Translations under genes and position numbers: made by a program
Notes under the pieces: model-generated
What the model was told of the DNA's origin: nothing
The model's database searches: none
Seen by the model: only the letters and a program-made list of their open reading frames with translations
In this document: positions 50,895 through 60,966 of the stretch, one piece after another
Numbering within the stretch: position 1 is the first letter of the stretch
Layout: the number at the start of each line of letters is the position of its first letter
From: JAOTZA01 sp965224065
Lineage (GTDB): Bacteria > Acidobacteriota > Thermoanaerobaculia > Multivoradales > JAHEKO01
Reading direction: 5' to 3'
DNA length: 64,000 bases
Assembly (NCBI GenBank): GCA_965224065.1
Contig: CBDCYF010000005.1
Location: 2,480,001-2,544,000 of the forward strand

Positions 50895-51353
50895 TTCGCG
50901 CGGGCTCTAAACGACTCTAGACAAGCGGCTTGACGGCCTCGGCGTGGCCGCGAGCGACGATCCTCCCCGCTCGTGTGGGGACAAGTCAAGCAGGCGTCAA
51001 ACGATTCTGCCGTTGTCCAGATCATTTGACGCCCGGTCCTCGCGCGAGCAGCCCCGCGGGTGCGGGCCCCGCTCGTGGGTTGTCGGGGCTCGGCCGGTCC
51101 AGGTCGTTTGACGCGCGGGCTTTGGAGCGCCTTTCGCCAAACCGAGGAAGCCATTTGTTTTCAATAGGTTACAGATTGTTCCTCGGTTGGCAAAGAGCTT
51201 GATCTTCGTAGGCGGCGCAATGGAAACCGGAGAAAGGAGGCCCGCGACGGAAGAAAACGGAATGTGACCCGAAGAGCGCCGGCCTGCGGTAGGCGGCGCA
51301 ACCACAAAGACGAGTTTAAGAAGCAATCGAATCCATCAAAGAAAGGAAAAAAG
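50895..51353. other. 459-nt non-coding region rich in direct and inverted repeats
   Basis: No gene is seen. GTCCAG-TC-TTTGACGC words recur at 51015-51036 and 51097-51118. GCGTCAAACGA (50994-51004) is the exact inverse of TCGTTTGACGC (51104-51114). CCCCGCTCGTG occurs at 50965-50975 and 51067-51077. A long hairpin pairs 51136-51149 with 51179-51191 (one bulged A, 29-nt loop). GTAGGCGGCGCAA is repeated at 51210-51222 and about 51293-51305. The second copy forms a hairpin with GCGCCGGCCT. This may be the regulated leader of the downstream secreted/pilin-like genes. Confidence 0.6.
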
Positions 51354-51698
51354 ATGCAGAAAATCCAAAAAGCTCTTCCCGTCCTCGCGCTGACCCTTCT
51401 GGCGCTTTCGGCCGTCCCGGCGTTTGCCGCTGGTGCCGAGGGGACCGTCAACATCAACACCGCCGGTGCCGATGAGCTGGCGCTCCTGCCGCGGGTCGGG
51501 GCGGTGGTGGCACAGCGCATCATCGACTTCCGCGATGCCAACGGGGAGTTCGACTCCGCCGAACAGCTGCTGCTGGTCGAGGGAATCGGCGAGCGAACCT
51601 TCGAGCTGATGCAGCCCTATGTGGCCGTCGAGGGCGAGACGACCTTGAGCGAGAAGGTCAGGATCTCCCGCACCAAGAACGCCAAGGCCGGCCGTTAG
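51354..51698 (+). CDS. Secreted ComEA-like helix-hairpin-helix protein
   Basis: 114 aa from the ATG at 51354, with a purine-rich AAAGGAAAAAAG just upstream; the frame stays open 90 nt further up. Signal peptide 1-25 (ALPVLALTLLALSAVPAFAA). Two helix-hairpin-helix motifs: NINTAGADELALLPRVGAVV and FDSAEQLLLVEGIGERTFELM. ComEA proteins bind transforming DNA at the cell surface or periplasm. Together with the following pilin-like gene, a DNA-uptake or surface-fibre function is suggested, though no other com genes are here. Confidence 0.87.
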   Translation: MQKIQKALPVLALTLLALSAVPAFAAGAEGTVNINTAGADELALLPRVGAVVAQRIIDFRDANGEFDSAEQLLLVEGIGERTFELMQPYVAVEGETTLSEKVRISRTKNAKAGR

Positions 51699-51788
51699 GA
51701 CAGCCGCTAAGCCAACCACTTGCCGGCGGCGAGGCGAACCCGGCTTCGCCGCCGGCTTTGTCGAAAAACAAAACGAGGAGACCGGAGC

Positions 51789-52382
51789 GTGAGGAAAAAA
51801 AACGCAGGCGCGACCGTGGTCGAGGCGATGGTCGTGTTGGCGGTCTTCGGCCTGATTGTCGGAGTCGCCGCACCCAACCTCTTCGAGTTGAGCTCGGGAT
51901 ACCGTCTCCACCTCGGTGCCCACGAGCTGCGCGCCGTTCTCCATCGAGCCAAGGCGTACGCCATCTACCACGCAGCCAAGGTGGGAGTGAAGTTCTTTGT
52001 CGAAGACGACAGGGTCTTCTTTGCCATCTACAAGGACGGCGACGGCGACGGTGTGCGTACGCGCGACATCGAGTCGGGGGTCGATCCACAGGTGACGCCG
52101 ACCCGCCGTTTCCTCTACCTGGGCGCCGACGTACGGTTTGGCTTTCCTCCGGGGAAGTCGCCGCGCGACCCCGGCGCCCCCCGCCGACGTCTCAGAAGAC
52201 TCTGGGACCCCATCCGTTTCAACCGCTCCGATCTCGCCTCCTTCGGCCCGCTTGGCGGATCGACCCCCGGCTCGCTTTACCTGACCGACGGCAAGCGCCT
52301 CCAGGCCGTTCGCGTCTACGGCCGCACCGGCAAGATCAAGGTGATTCGCTACAACTTCGCCAAAGAGGTCTGGGAGCAATAG
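51789..52382 (+). CDS. Type IV pilin/GspH-FimT-like pseudopilin
   Basis: 197 aa from the GTG at 51789, with GAGGAG upstream. Prepilin cleavage region RKKNAGATVVEAMVVLAVFG: short basic leader, Gly before the cut, and Glu at +5 of the hydrophobic helix. The soluble part has a GspH/FimT-like N-terminal helix (LHLGAHELRAVLHRAKAYAIYHAAKVG) and a DGDGDGVRTRDIESG calcium-like acidic loop (about 86-100). It is probably a minor pilin. It follows the ComEA-like gene by 90 nt. Confidence 0.85.
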   Translation: MRKKNAGATVVEAMVVLAVFGLIVGVAAPNLFELSSGYRLHLGAHELRAVLHRAKAYAIYHAAKVGVKFFVEDDRVFFAIYKDGDGDGVRTRDIESGVDPQVTPTRRFLYLGADVRFGFPPGKSPRDPGAPRRRLRRLWDPIRFNRSDLASFGPLGGSTPGSLYLTDGKRLQAVRVYGRTGKIKVIRYNFAKEVWEQ

Positions 52383-52419
52383 GCGATGCCGGCGCTCTTA
52401 ACCCTTTGTTGCCAGAAAG

Positions 52420-52449
52420 TTGACGCACAACGGAACGCTCCGGTAGATT
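52420..52449 (+). promoter_or_regulatory. Promoter of cutA (leaderless transcript)
   Basis: TTGACG (52420-52425) and TAGATT (52444-52449) are 18 nt apart. The expected start site, about 52456, is at or 1-2 nt before the TTG start codon at 52458, so the mRNA is probably leaderless. Confidence 0.55.
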
Positions 52450-52457
52450 CTCTTGCC

Positions 52458-52832
52458 TTGAGCGCTATCGTCGTCGTCACCACGGTCGGGACCCAGGAGC
52501 AGGCGAACTTCATCGCCGAAGAGCTGGTTGGCCGGCGCCAAGCGGCCTGCGTCAACATCTTGAACGTCGCCCGGTCGGTCTACCGCTGGCAGGGCCGGGT
52601 CTGCGACGATAGCGAGTATCTGTTGATTGCCAAGACACTCGAGAGCGAGTACGAGCGGGTCCAGGAGACCATCCAGGAGCTTCACCAGTACGACCTGCCG
52701 GAGATCCTGTCCTTCCCGGTCGGACGGGGCGAAACAAAATTCCTCGGTTGGATCGCGGACAGTGTCGGCGGCGGCACCGTTGCCGGCAACGGCGTCTGGC
52801 CGCCGGAAGCGGTGGCGGAAGACGGCGAGTAG
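52458..52832 (+). CDS. cutA: Divalent-cation tolerance protein CutA
   Basis: 124 aa from the TTG at 52458; a further upstream ATG gives an unrelated leader. The PII-like trimer fold is recognisable by IVVVTTVGTQEQANFIAEELVGRRQAACVNI, then SVYRWQGRVCDDSEYLLIAKT and HQYDLPEILSFPVGRG. It binds copper or other divalent ions in vitro, and its physiological role is unsettled. A 12-residue Gly-rich C-terminal extension follows the usual end. Confidence 0.93.
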   Translation: MSAIVVVTTVGTQEQANFIAEELVGRRQAACVNILNVARSVYRWQGRVCDDSEYLLIAKTLESEYERVQETIQELHQYDLPEILSFPVGRGETKFLGWIADSVGGGTVAGNGVWPPEAVAEDGE

Positions 52833-52864
52833 ACGACCCGGCTGACGATCGGGTTAGCGATCCG

Positions 52865-54025
52865 CTAGACGGCCGCGAGCGCTTGGTCGAGGTCGGCCAG
52901 TAGATCGGCCTCGTCTTCGAGCCCGACTGAGACCCGCACCAGCCCCTCGGAGATCCCCAGCATCTTCCGCCGCTCGGCCGGCACCGAGGCATGGGTCATG
53001 GACGCCGGGTGCGAGATCAGGGTCTCCACCCCACCGAGGCTCTCGGCGAGTGACAGGACCTCCAGCCGATCGAGGAATCGTTTGGCGGTCTCGACGGTCC
53101 CGAGATCGAACGCGATCAGGGCGCCGTACCCGGTGGCCTGGCGGCTCTGCAACTCGTGCCCCGGCTGGTCGGGCAGACCGGGGTAGCGGACGCGCTCGAC
53201 CTTGGGATGATCGGCGAGAAAACGCGCCACGGCGCGCCCGTTGGTCTCGTGCCGCTCCATGCGCACGGCCAGGGTCTTGAGGCCCCGGAGCACCAGAAAG
53301 GAATCCATCGGCGAAAGGATCGCGCCAATCGATTTCTGAACAAAAGCAAACCACTCGGCGTCCTCTTCGTTGGACGAGATCAGCACGCCGCCGATCGAGT
53401 CACTGTGCCCGTTCAAGAACTTGGTGGTCGAGTGGAGGACGACATCGGCGCCCAGCTCGAGCGGCCGCTGGAAGTAGGGCGACATAAAGGTGTTGTCCAC
53501 CGCCAGCTTGGCGTCCTTGGCGTGGGCGATCCGGGCTGCGCCGGCGATGTCCGAGATCTCGATCATCGGGTTGGTGGGTGTCTCGAGATAGACCAGACGG
53601 GTCTTCTCGGTCATCGCGTCTTCGATGTTCGCCAGGTCGGTGGTGTCGACCCAGGAGAACGAGAGCTCGTAGCGTTCGAGAATATGGTGGAAGAACCGGT
53701 AGGTACCCCCGTAGACGTTGCGCGAGGCGACCACGTGATCGCCCGCCTGGAGAAGCGTCATCAGGGTCGAGATCGCCGACATGCCGGAGGCAAACGCGTG
53801 CCCGGCGTGGCCGCCCTCGAGCTCCGCGACGTTTTCTTCGAGGGCCGCGCGGGTCGGGTTCTGCACCCGCGCGTACTCGAAGCCCTTGTGTTTTCCCAGC
53901 TCGTCCATCACATAGGTCGAGGTCTGGTAGATCGGCACGGCGACCGAGCCGGTCGCAGGATCGGGTGGCTGCCCGGCGTGGATGGCGCGGGTCGAGAAAC
54001 CGAGGTCTTTCACGCTTCCCTTCAC
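52865..54025 (-). CDS. Cystathionine gamma-synthase/lyase family PLP enzyme
   Basis: 386 aa, ATG at 54025. It opens GFSTRAIHAGQPPDPATGSVAVPIYQTSTYV. Further marks are YARVQNPTRAALEENVAELEGG, the PLP-binding Lys202 in LHSTTKFLNGHSD, SLGGVETLISHPASMTHA and GLVRVSVGLEDEADLLADL. The family includes MetB, MccB and CGL, which cannot be separated by motif alone. It is 40 nt downstream of an MBL hydrolase gene on the same strand. MtnA nearby hints at sulfur amino-acid metabolism. Confidence 0.93.
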   Translation of the reverse strand: MKGSVKDLGFSTRAIHAGQPPDPATGSVAVPIYQTSTYVMDELGKHKGFEYARVQNPTRAALEENVAELEGGHAGHAFASGMSAISTLMTLLQAGDHVVASRNVYGGTYRFFHHILERYELSFSWVDTTDLANIEDAMTEKTRLVYLETPTNPMIEISDIAGAARIAHAKDAKLAVDNTFMSPYFQRPLELGADVVLHSTTKFLNGHSDSIGGVLISSNEEDAEWFAFVQKSIGAILSPMDSFLVLRGLKTLAVRMERHETNGRAVARFLADHPKVERVRYPGLPDQPGHELQSRQATGYGALIAFDLGTVETAKRFLDRLEVLSLAESLGGVETLISHPASMTHASVPAERRKMLGISEGLVRVSVGLEDEADLLADLDQALAAV

Positions 54026-54065
54026 TGGAGTGTCTCCCTGTCGGATGGGGTGAGACCGTGTCCGC

Positions 54066-54932
54066 CTAGCGGGCGCCGGCGGCGCGCATTCTAACGGTGC
54101 CGGGGGCGAATCGTCGCGTGTCGAGAGGCTCGGTGGGGATCCAGGCCTCGGGGTAGGCGGAGCGAATCTGCTCGAGCCGGCGCGCCCGGCTCCCGGCCGA
54201 GCCGAACCATGACCCCGGCGCCTTGGCGGTCGCCAGGTGCATGACTACCAGCGAGCGCGCCCGGATCGCATCGATCACTCCTTGCCAGCGGGCTGAGCCA
54301 AAAAACCAGCTCGGCAGGAGCGCTACGTCGATCTCCTCGCGATCCAGACGGTAGGGTCGAATGTCGTCGACGCTCACCTCGGTGTCGCCGACGTGAAGGA
54401 TCTTCACCCCACCCAGGCGGATGAGAAAGCCCAGATTCTGGACCGGCGGGTCGCGGTCGCGGCCATGGTGCAGGTTCAGGACCTCGAGCTCGATTCCCGG
54501 CTGGCTCAGCGCGCTTCGAGCGCCTTCTTGCGGGTGCTGGGCGACGATGTCGGCCGAGGAGTCCTTGGGCAGTTCTTCCATCAGGCGAGCGGTCGCCTGG
54601 GGTGTCGAGACAAAGATCGCCTTTGAAGCCGCGAGATGCCGGGCCACCTGCCGGGCGCCGAAGTGGTCGTCGTGAAAATGGGTCGCCAGTACCAGGGACA
54701 CGCCGTCGAACGGTGGCTCGGCGCGCTCGAGCCGGGAGCGGGTCGGTTCGGGCACCGAGGGGTAGGGGGTGAGACCGGGAAAAAGAGCGTCGACCAAGAC
54801 CTTGTGCTCGCCGGCGGTGAGGAGAAAGCCTTCGTTGGCAAGATAGGTGATCTCCACCTCGGCTTGCGCGGCGGGAAGCGCGGCGAAGAAGCCCAACGCG
54901 AGGACAGCGGCGATGGATAGAAAGCGTCGCAT
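54066..54932 (-). CDS. Secreted metallo-beta-lactamase-fold hydrolase
   Basis: 288 aa, ATG at 54932. Signal peptide 1-24 (FLSIAAVLALGFFAALPAAQA). Metal motif THFHDDHFGARQVARHL (HxHxDH form HFHDDH) and a downstream metal-bridging HVGDTEVSVDD. It resembles UlaG-like or YycJ-like proteins with a single beta-lactamase domain. The substrate is unknown; periplasmic location is inferred from the leader. Confidence 0.88.
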   Translation of the reverse strand: MRRFLSIAAVLALGFFAALPAAQAEVEITYLANEGFLLTAGEHKVLVDALFPGLTPYPSVPEPTRSRLERAEPPFDGVSLVLATHFHDDHFGARQVARHLAASKAIFVSTPQATARLMEELPKDSSADIVAQHPQEGARSALSQPGIELEVLNLHHGRDRDPPVQNLGFLIRLGGVKILHVGDTEVSVDDIRPYRLDREEIDVALLPSWFFGSARWQGVIDAIRARSLVVMHLATAKAPGSWFGSAGSRARRLEQIRSAYPEAWIPTEPLDTRRFAPGTVRMRAAGAR

Positions 54933-54989
54933 GTCCGACCGAGGCTACCGCAGGCGCTGGGGGCGGCCCTCGCCGTACAATACGTCGCC

Positions 54990-56071
<1,082 letters not shown>

Positions 56072-56075
<4 letters not shown>

Positions 56076-56326
56076 CGATCAAGCTTTACGACAACGACAG
56101 CGGCGCCGAGCTCGGCACCTTGACCGAGGAAGAGCTTCAGTTTCTGATCGACCAGCTCGAGGAAGAGACGCCCGAGGACCAGGACTATTATCTAAACGCA
56201 GCCACCCTCGACTTGCTGGCCGAGCGCGGCGACCAAGGGGCTCTCGTCGACCGGCTCCGCCAAGCCATGGGCGATCGCGAGGGTCTTGAGGTTCGCTGGG
56301 AGCGCCCCGAGGACTCGTCGGGCTGA
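56072..56326 (+). CDS. Small acidic hypothetical protein
   Basis: 84 aa, ATG at 56072 coupled to mtnA. Highly acidic, with LTEEELQFLIDQLEEETPEDQDYY and a C-terminal helix (LDLLAERGDQGALVDRLRQAM). No membrane segment or metal motif. Similar small DxxDYY-type proteins occur in other bacteria without assigned function. It may form helices for protein contact. Overlap with mtnA suggests co-production. Confidence 0.7.
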
Positions 56327-56336
56327 GAAAATTGGG

Positions 56337-58187
56337 CTAATCGTCTTCCGCCGGCAGCACCACGAGCTCGCCGATCATCCCGAGCGCGGCGTGCGGAAAG
56401 ATGTGGCAGTGGTAGAGCCAGCGGCCGATGGCTCCTCCTTCGGCCTTGCCGCTGCGCATCGGCCGGTCGTCCAGCCGAACCCGGAACTCGAGCGTGTGAC
56501 CCGCCGGGACGTCCATGGTGTCGACAAACTCGGGCTGCTTGTACCGGAAAACGGTCTTGCCCCCGCGTTTGATCCGGATGGGCTGAAACGAGAACCCGTG
56601 AAGGTGGAACGGGTGGTGCGCCATGGTCTGGTTGGCGACCTCGAGCGTGAGCAGGTCGCCGACGCGGGCATAGCGGGTGGAGCCGATATGAGGGATGTCG
56701 CGGTAGTCTTCGACCGCGGCCGCGTCGAATCCACCGGCGATGCCGTCGATCCCGGCCGGCGGCGCGGTGAAACGAATCGTCTGGTTCGCCGTTCCGGGGA
56801 GTAAGGGAGCGATCGTCTCCGGGTCCATCAGAGTCGCGGTGGCCGCGGGCAACTTCTCGACCGGCCGGTCGATCCGGGGGTCGGTCAGCAGCCGGGTCTT
56901 GTTGCGGAGCTTGAAAAAGTCGCTTTTGGGCAGGCGGCCGACGATGCGGATGTGAAGCAGTGGCACCGTGGGTGTGCGGGCGTACCCGGAGCCGGCGTGC
57001 GAGTAGTCGCGGGTCCACAGGGTCAGCACCTCTCCCACGTAGCCCCGGGCGAGGAGGACCAAGTCGGCCCGGTTCGAAGGCGCCAGGAGGATTTCGCGCC
57101 GGTTGTACTTAGTGTCGAGCGAGCGTCGCGTGCCGCCCTCCAGGACGGCCTGGTCGATTAGGCCGCCCTCTCCGCCGATGCGAAACAAGGGGAGCTTGCG
57201 CCCGGCCTCGTTGGTAAGACGCAGTCTGAAATACCGGTGGATCGCGGCATTGATGACCTGGAGTCGCAAGCCCTCGCCGGCCATCAAGTCGATGGTCTCG
57301 GCGCCGTCCCCGAGCGCTCCGGGTGCCGAGGGCGAGCCGTCCCGCGGTGTCGGGACCACACCGTTGGCCAGCACCCATTGCCCCATGTTGACTCGGCATG
57401 AGCCAAACCCGGCGGCGCAGTTGCGGCCGGGCTGAACGTTGGGCACCATCCCGGCCTCGAGCGGTGCATCGAGCTGCTGGCCCGAATCGGTCATCGGCGT
57501 CTCGCACAGATCCCGCGGTGCCGGAAAGGCGCTGTTGCCCGGGAACAGGCCGGGTCCCGACCAGGGCAGAGTTTCGTCCGTGGGAAAGGTCACGTTGTCG
57601 TTGGACCCCGTCTCCTTGCAAACCGTTACGTCGGCGAGCACCAGAGTTCTCTTTTTGCGCGGTAGGACGCCGAGTCGGGTCAGCCGCTTGTCCCGCTTGC
57701 CGGTCACCAGAACGGGGCCGTAGAGCCCCTTCCAGACCTGGTTGCTGGGCTTGATGTGCGGGTGGTACCAGAAGATCCCCGGCCGGAGGACCTTGAACCG
57801 GTAGGTATAGCTGCCGCCCGGTGGAACCTCGTTCTGCGACACCTGCGAGCCGTCGCTCTTGTTGTTGACCTCCATGCCGTGCCAGTGGAGGCTGGAGGGA
57901 AGCGGCAGCTCGTTTTTGAACCGAACGGTGACCGTGTCGCCCACCGCGACGTCGATCTGTGGTCCCGGAATGGAGCCGTTGAACGCAAACACGCTCTCCG
58001 GGCTACCGTCGCGGTCGAGGTCAATCTCGGCCTCGTGCGCGACGATGGTGGTCTCAAAGAACTTGGGGCTGGGGTCGGCATCGACCGCCCGACGGATCTT
58101 GGCCAGCCCGGCATCGGCCCCGGTGGACGACAAAAGGGCGATGGCCAGCATCGAGACCACAGGCAAGAATAACGGGCGGTTCGTCAT
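56337..58187 (-). CDS. Secreted multicopper oxidase
   Basis: 616 aa from the ATG at 58187; a GTG-like frame start upstream adds 12 residues. Signal peptide 1-26. All four copper-ligand blocks are visible: SLHWHGMEV, FWYHPHI, HPFHLHGFSF and the T1/T3 block WLYHCHIFPHAALGM. A large central insertion (about 160-330) carries several Cys and Pro-rich segments. Members act as copper oxidases (CopA/CueO), bilirubin oxidases or laccases. It is divergent from the DUF305-LVIVD gene, pointing to a copper-linked pair. Confidence 0.93.
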   Translation of the reverse strand: MTNRPLFLPVVSMLAIALLSSTGADAGLAKIRRAVDADPSPKFFETTIVAHEAEIDLDRDGSPESVFAFNGSIPGPQIDVAVGDTVTVRFKNELPLPSSLHWHGMEVNNKSDGSQVSQNEVPPGGSYTYRFKVLRPGIFWYHPHIKPSNQVWKGLYGPVLVTGKRDKRLTRLGVLPRKKRTLVLADVTVCKETGSNDNVTFPTDETLPWSGPGLFPGNSAFPAPRDLCETPMTDSGQQLDAPLEAGMVPNVQPGRNCAAGFGSCRVNMGQWVLANGVVPTPRDGSPSAPGALGDGAETIDLMAGEGLRLQVINAAIHRYFRLRLTNEAGRKLPLFRIGGEGGLIDQAVLEGGTRRSLDTKYNRREILLAPSNRADLVLLARGYVGEVLTLWTRDYSHAGSGYARTPTVPLLHIRIVGRLPKSDFFKLRNKTRLLTDPRIDRPVEKLPAATATLMDPETIAPLLPGTANQTIRFTAPPAGIDGIAGGFDAAAVEDYRDIPHIGSTRYARVGDLLTLEVANQTMAHHPFHLHGFSFQPIRIKRGGKTVFRYKQPEFVDTMDVPAGHTLEFRVRLDDRPMRSGKAEGGAIGRWLYHCHIFPHAALGMIGELVVLPAEDD

Positions 58188-58301
58188 GCGGACGGCATTT
58201 TCTATCGGGACTCGGTCCGGCACAAGCGCTTTGGCCGGATCGCGATAAGGTCGGGCGATCCGCGACGAGCGATCTCAGACTGTCCGCACGGGGGCCTACC
58301 C

Positions 58302-60899
58302 ATGACTGCAAATCTTGATTCCCTTCTTCGACTGCTTCGGAGCGCCTGTCTGTGCGCTTCCCTGATAGGCCTGATGGCCCCAGGCGTGGCGCCCTGCCTG
58401 GCTCAAGCTCCCATCGTTCAACCGGGCGCGCCGGGCGCGCCGACGCGGGAGCTCAGCGCCGACGAGGCGATCGAGATCGCCGATACCAGCTACTCGCCCG
58501 CGGATGCGCTGTTTATGCAGGACATGATCCCGCACCACCATCAGGCGGTCGAGATGGCCGCGCTGGTGGCGGAGCGGACGAACCGGCCCGAGCTTGTCGA
58601 CGTAGCCGGGCGCATCGACGCCTCGCAAAAAGACGAGATCGAGTTCATGCAGCAGTGGCTCCGCGAGCGCGGCGAGCGCGTACCGGACCCGACCGCGCAC
58701 GACGAGATGCACACCTCCCACAAGATGGCCGGTATGGCCACGCCCGAGCAGATGGCCGAGCTCGCGGCCTCGAAGGGCACGGCGTTTGACCGGCTGTTTC
58801 TGAAGCTCATGATCACCCACCACGAGGGCGCGGTGACGATGGTCGAGGAGCTGCTCGAGCAGCCGGGCTCGGCGTACGATCCGGTGCTTTTCGAGTTCAC
58901 CAACGACGTCACCAACGACCAGAGCGCCGAGATCGAGCGCATGAACGCACTGCTGGTCTCACTGTCCGACGACCCCAGGGCAACGCTTGCCGCCGGGTTC
59001 GACAACGCCGGAGAGGCCCTGCTCAACCTGGAGCTTGTGGCTTCGCTACCCAAGCCACCCGGCTTTTTCGACCCGCAGAACCCGGCCGAGCTGCCGCCCA
59101 AGCGGCTCAAGGAGGACGCCGCCGGAACCACCGAAGACAAAACCGAAGAAGCGGCTCACGAGCACATGGATCACGGCCGTCATCACCAGGAAGCGAAACC
59201 CGAGCAAGATCCCCAGGAAAACAGGGGTGACGGTGAGGAGGGTAAGGGCGACGATGACGAGGACGATGACGAGGACGATGACGAGGACGATGACTCGGAC
59301 CAACGTTCGCCGCTGCTGTCCTTCGCCAACACCGACATAGCCTTTTCGGGAAACGTGATGGTGGCCGGCAGCTACCACGGCTTCAACATCTACCGGCTGG
59401 CGGACGGGGGACTGCCGGAGCTCCTGAGCTCCGTGGTCTGCCCGGGCGGGCAAGGCGACGTTTCGGTCGTCGGGGATCTCCTGATCATGTCGGTCGAACA
59501 GACCCGCGGGCGGGTCGACTGCGGGCTCCAGGGTGTTAACGAAGACGTCAGCGTCGAGCGATTCCGCGGGCTACGGATCTTCGACATCAGCGATCTGACC
59601 CGTCCGGTCCAGGTGGGCTCGGTGCAGACTTGCCGCGGCTCGCACACACACTCGGTGGTTTCCGGGCCGGGTGAGAACGGCAAGATCATCGTCTACAACT
59701 CAGGAACCAGCTCGGTGCGTAAGGAGGAGGAGCTGGAAGGCTGTGTCGACGAGACCCCCGGGGACGACCGCACCGCGCTCTTTCGTATCGACGTCATCGA
59801 GATCCCGGTGGACAACCCGGCCGAGGCGCGCATCGTCGACAGCCCGGCGGTGTTCGCCGACCCCGAGTCGGGTGTCCTGGCCGGGCTATGGAAGGGCGGC
59901 GACCACGGCGACGACACCCAGGAGACCCGGCCGACCGATCAATGCCACGACATCACCGTGTTTCCCGAGCGCGGGATCGCCGCCGGCGCTTGCTCGGGCA
60001 ACGGCATCTTGTTCGACATCTCCGATCCGCTCGCTCCAAAACGCATCGACGCGGTAGTCGACAAGGGGTTCGCCTACTGGCACTCGGCGACCTTCAACAA
60101 CGACGGCACCAAGGTCATCTTTACCGACGAGTGGGGTGGTGGCAGCCGGCCGCGTTGCCGCGCGTACGACCCGCTCGATTGGGGCGCCGATGCGATCTAC
60201 GACATCGTGCCGACGGAGAGCGGGACCAAGCTCGAGTTTCGTAGCTATTACAAGATGCCGGCGCCCCAGTTGGAGGAAGAGAACTGCGTGGCGCACAACG
60301 GCTCGATCGTCCCGGTCCCGGGACGCGACATCTTTGTCCAGGCCTGGTACCAGGGTGGAATCTCGGTCATCGACTTCACCGACTCGGCCAACCCGGTCGA
60401 GATCGCGTATTTCGACCGCGGACCCGTCGATGCCGAGGACCTGATCCTCGGAGGCTACTGGTCGACCTACTGGTACAACGGCCGGATCTATGGCACCGAG
60501 ATCGTGCGCGGGCTGGACGTGCTGGCGCTCACACCGAGTGACCACCTGTCCGAGCACGAGATCGCCGCGGCAGCCCTGGCGGACCAGGGCGGGGTCTTCA
60601 ACCCGCAGCAACAGTTCCGTGTCCGCTGGCCGGCCGAGCCTGCCGTGGCTCGGGCGTACCTCGATCAACTCGCGCGCACCGAGGGGCTGCCGCAGTCGCT
60701 CGCGGCCGATTTGGTCGAGGCGCTCGACCGCTCGGCGGCGCAGCTCGAGGAGGGTGCGCCCGACCAGGACCTGGCCGCCGGGCTGGAATCGCTGGCGGCG
60801 GCGCTCGAGAACGGGACGGAGGGTGCCAGCGGCGCGGTGGTCAAAAAGCGATCCGTGCTCGGCAAGACCCTGAACGGGATCGCGGCCAGGCTGCGCTGA
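58302..60899 (+). CDS. DUF305 copper-binding domain fused to LVIVD-repeat beta-propeller
   Basis: 865 aa, ATG at 58302. A lipoprotein-like or secreted N-terminus is suggested (LRSACLCASLIGLMAPGV). The DUF305 domain (about 55-225) has FMQDMIPHHHQAVEMAALV and LMITHHEGAVTMVEELL, His/Met-rich helices typical of copper-binding CopM-like proteins. An Asp/Glu-rich linker (about 280-335) includes EEDDDEDDDED-type runs and a His cluster (HEHMDHGRHHQ). The C-terminal half (340-770) has LVIVD-like repeats (SYHGFNIYRLAD, GLRIFDISDLTRPVQVGSV, GISVIDFTDSANPVEIAYF). It is divergent from the multicopper oxidase, sharing a 114-nt promoter region. Confidence 0.88.
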   Translation: MTANLDSLLRLLRSACLCASLIGLMAPGVAPCLAQAPIVQPGAPGAPTRELSADEAIEIADTSYSPADALFMQDMIPHHHQAVEMAALVAERTNRPELVDVAGRIDASQKDEIEFMQQWLRERGERVPDPTAHDEMHTSHKMAGMATPEQMAELAASKGTAFDRLFLKLMITHHEGAVTMVEELLEQPGSAYDPVLFEFTNDVTNDQSAEIERMNALLVSLSDDPRATLAAGFDNAGEALLNLELVASLPKPPGFFDPQNPAELPPKRLKEDAAGTTEDKTEEAAHEHMDHGRHHQEAKPEQDPQENRGDGEEGKGDDDEDDDEDDDEDDDSDQRSPLLSFANTDIAFSGNVMVAGSYHGFNIYRLADGGLPELLSSVVCPGGQGDVSVVGDLLIMSVEQTRGRVDCGLQGVNEDVSVERFRGLRIFDISDLTRPVQVGSVQTCRGSHTHSVVSGPGENGKIIVYNSGTSSVRKEEELEGCVDETPGDDRTALFRIDVIEIPVDNPAEARIVDSPAVFADPESGVLAGLWKGGDHGDDTQETRPTDQCHDITVFPERGIAAGACSGNGILFDISDPLAPKRIDAVVDKGFAYWHSATFNNDGTKVIFTDEWGGGSRPRCRAYDPLDWGADAIYDIVPTESGTKLEFRSYYKMPAPQLEEENCVAHNGSIVPVPGRDIFVQAWYQGGISVIDFTDSANPVEIAYFDRGPVDAEDLILGGYWSTYWYNGRIYGTEIVRGLDVLALTPSDHLSEHEIAAAALADQGGVFNPQQQFRVRWPAEPAVARAYLDQLARTEGLPQSLAADLVEALDRSAAQLEEGAPDQDLAAGLESLAAALENGTEGASGAVVKKRSVLGKTLNGIAARLR

Positions 60900-60966
60900 G
60901 GTCGGCGACCAAGATCACAGCGCCCCCGCTGAAACGGGGGCGGAGACGGAAATGGAAATTGAGGTT

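Noticed and set aside
51136..51305. c-di-GMP (GEMM) riboswitch upstream of the ComEA-like gene
   Set aside because: Short resemblance around GCAAAG and GTAG only; the conserved GGCAAACC and GCAAAGCC core is incomplete and the two repeats do not fold alike.
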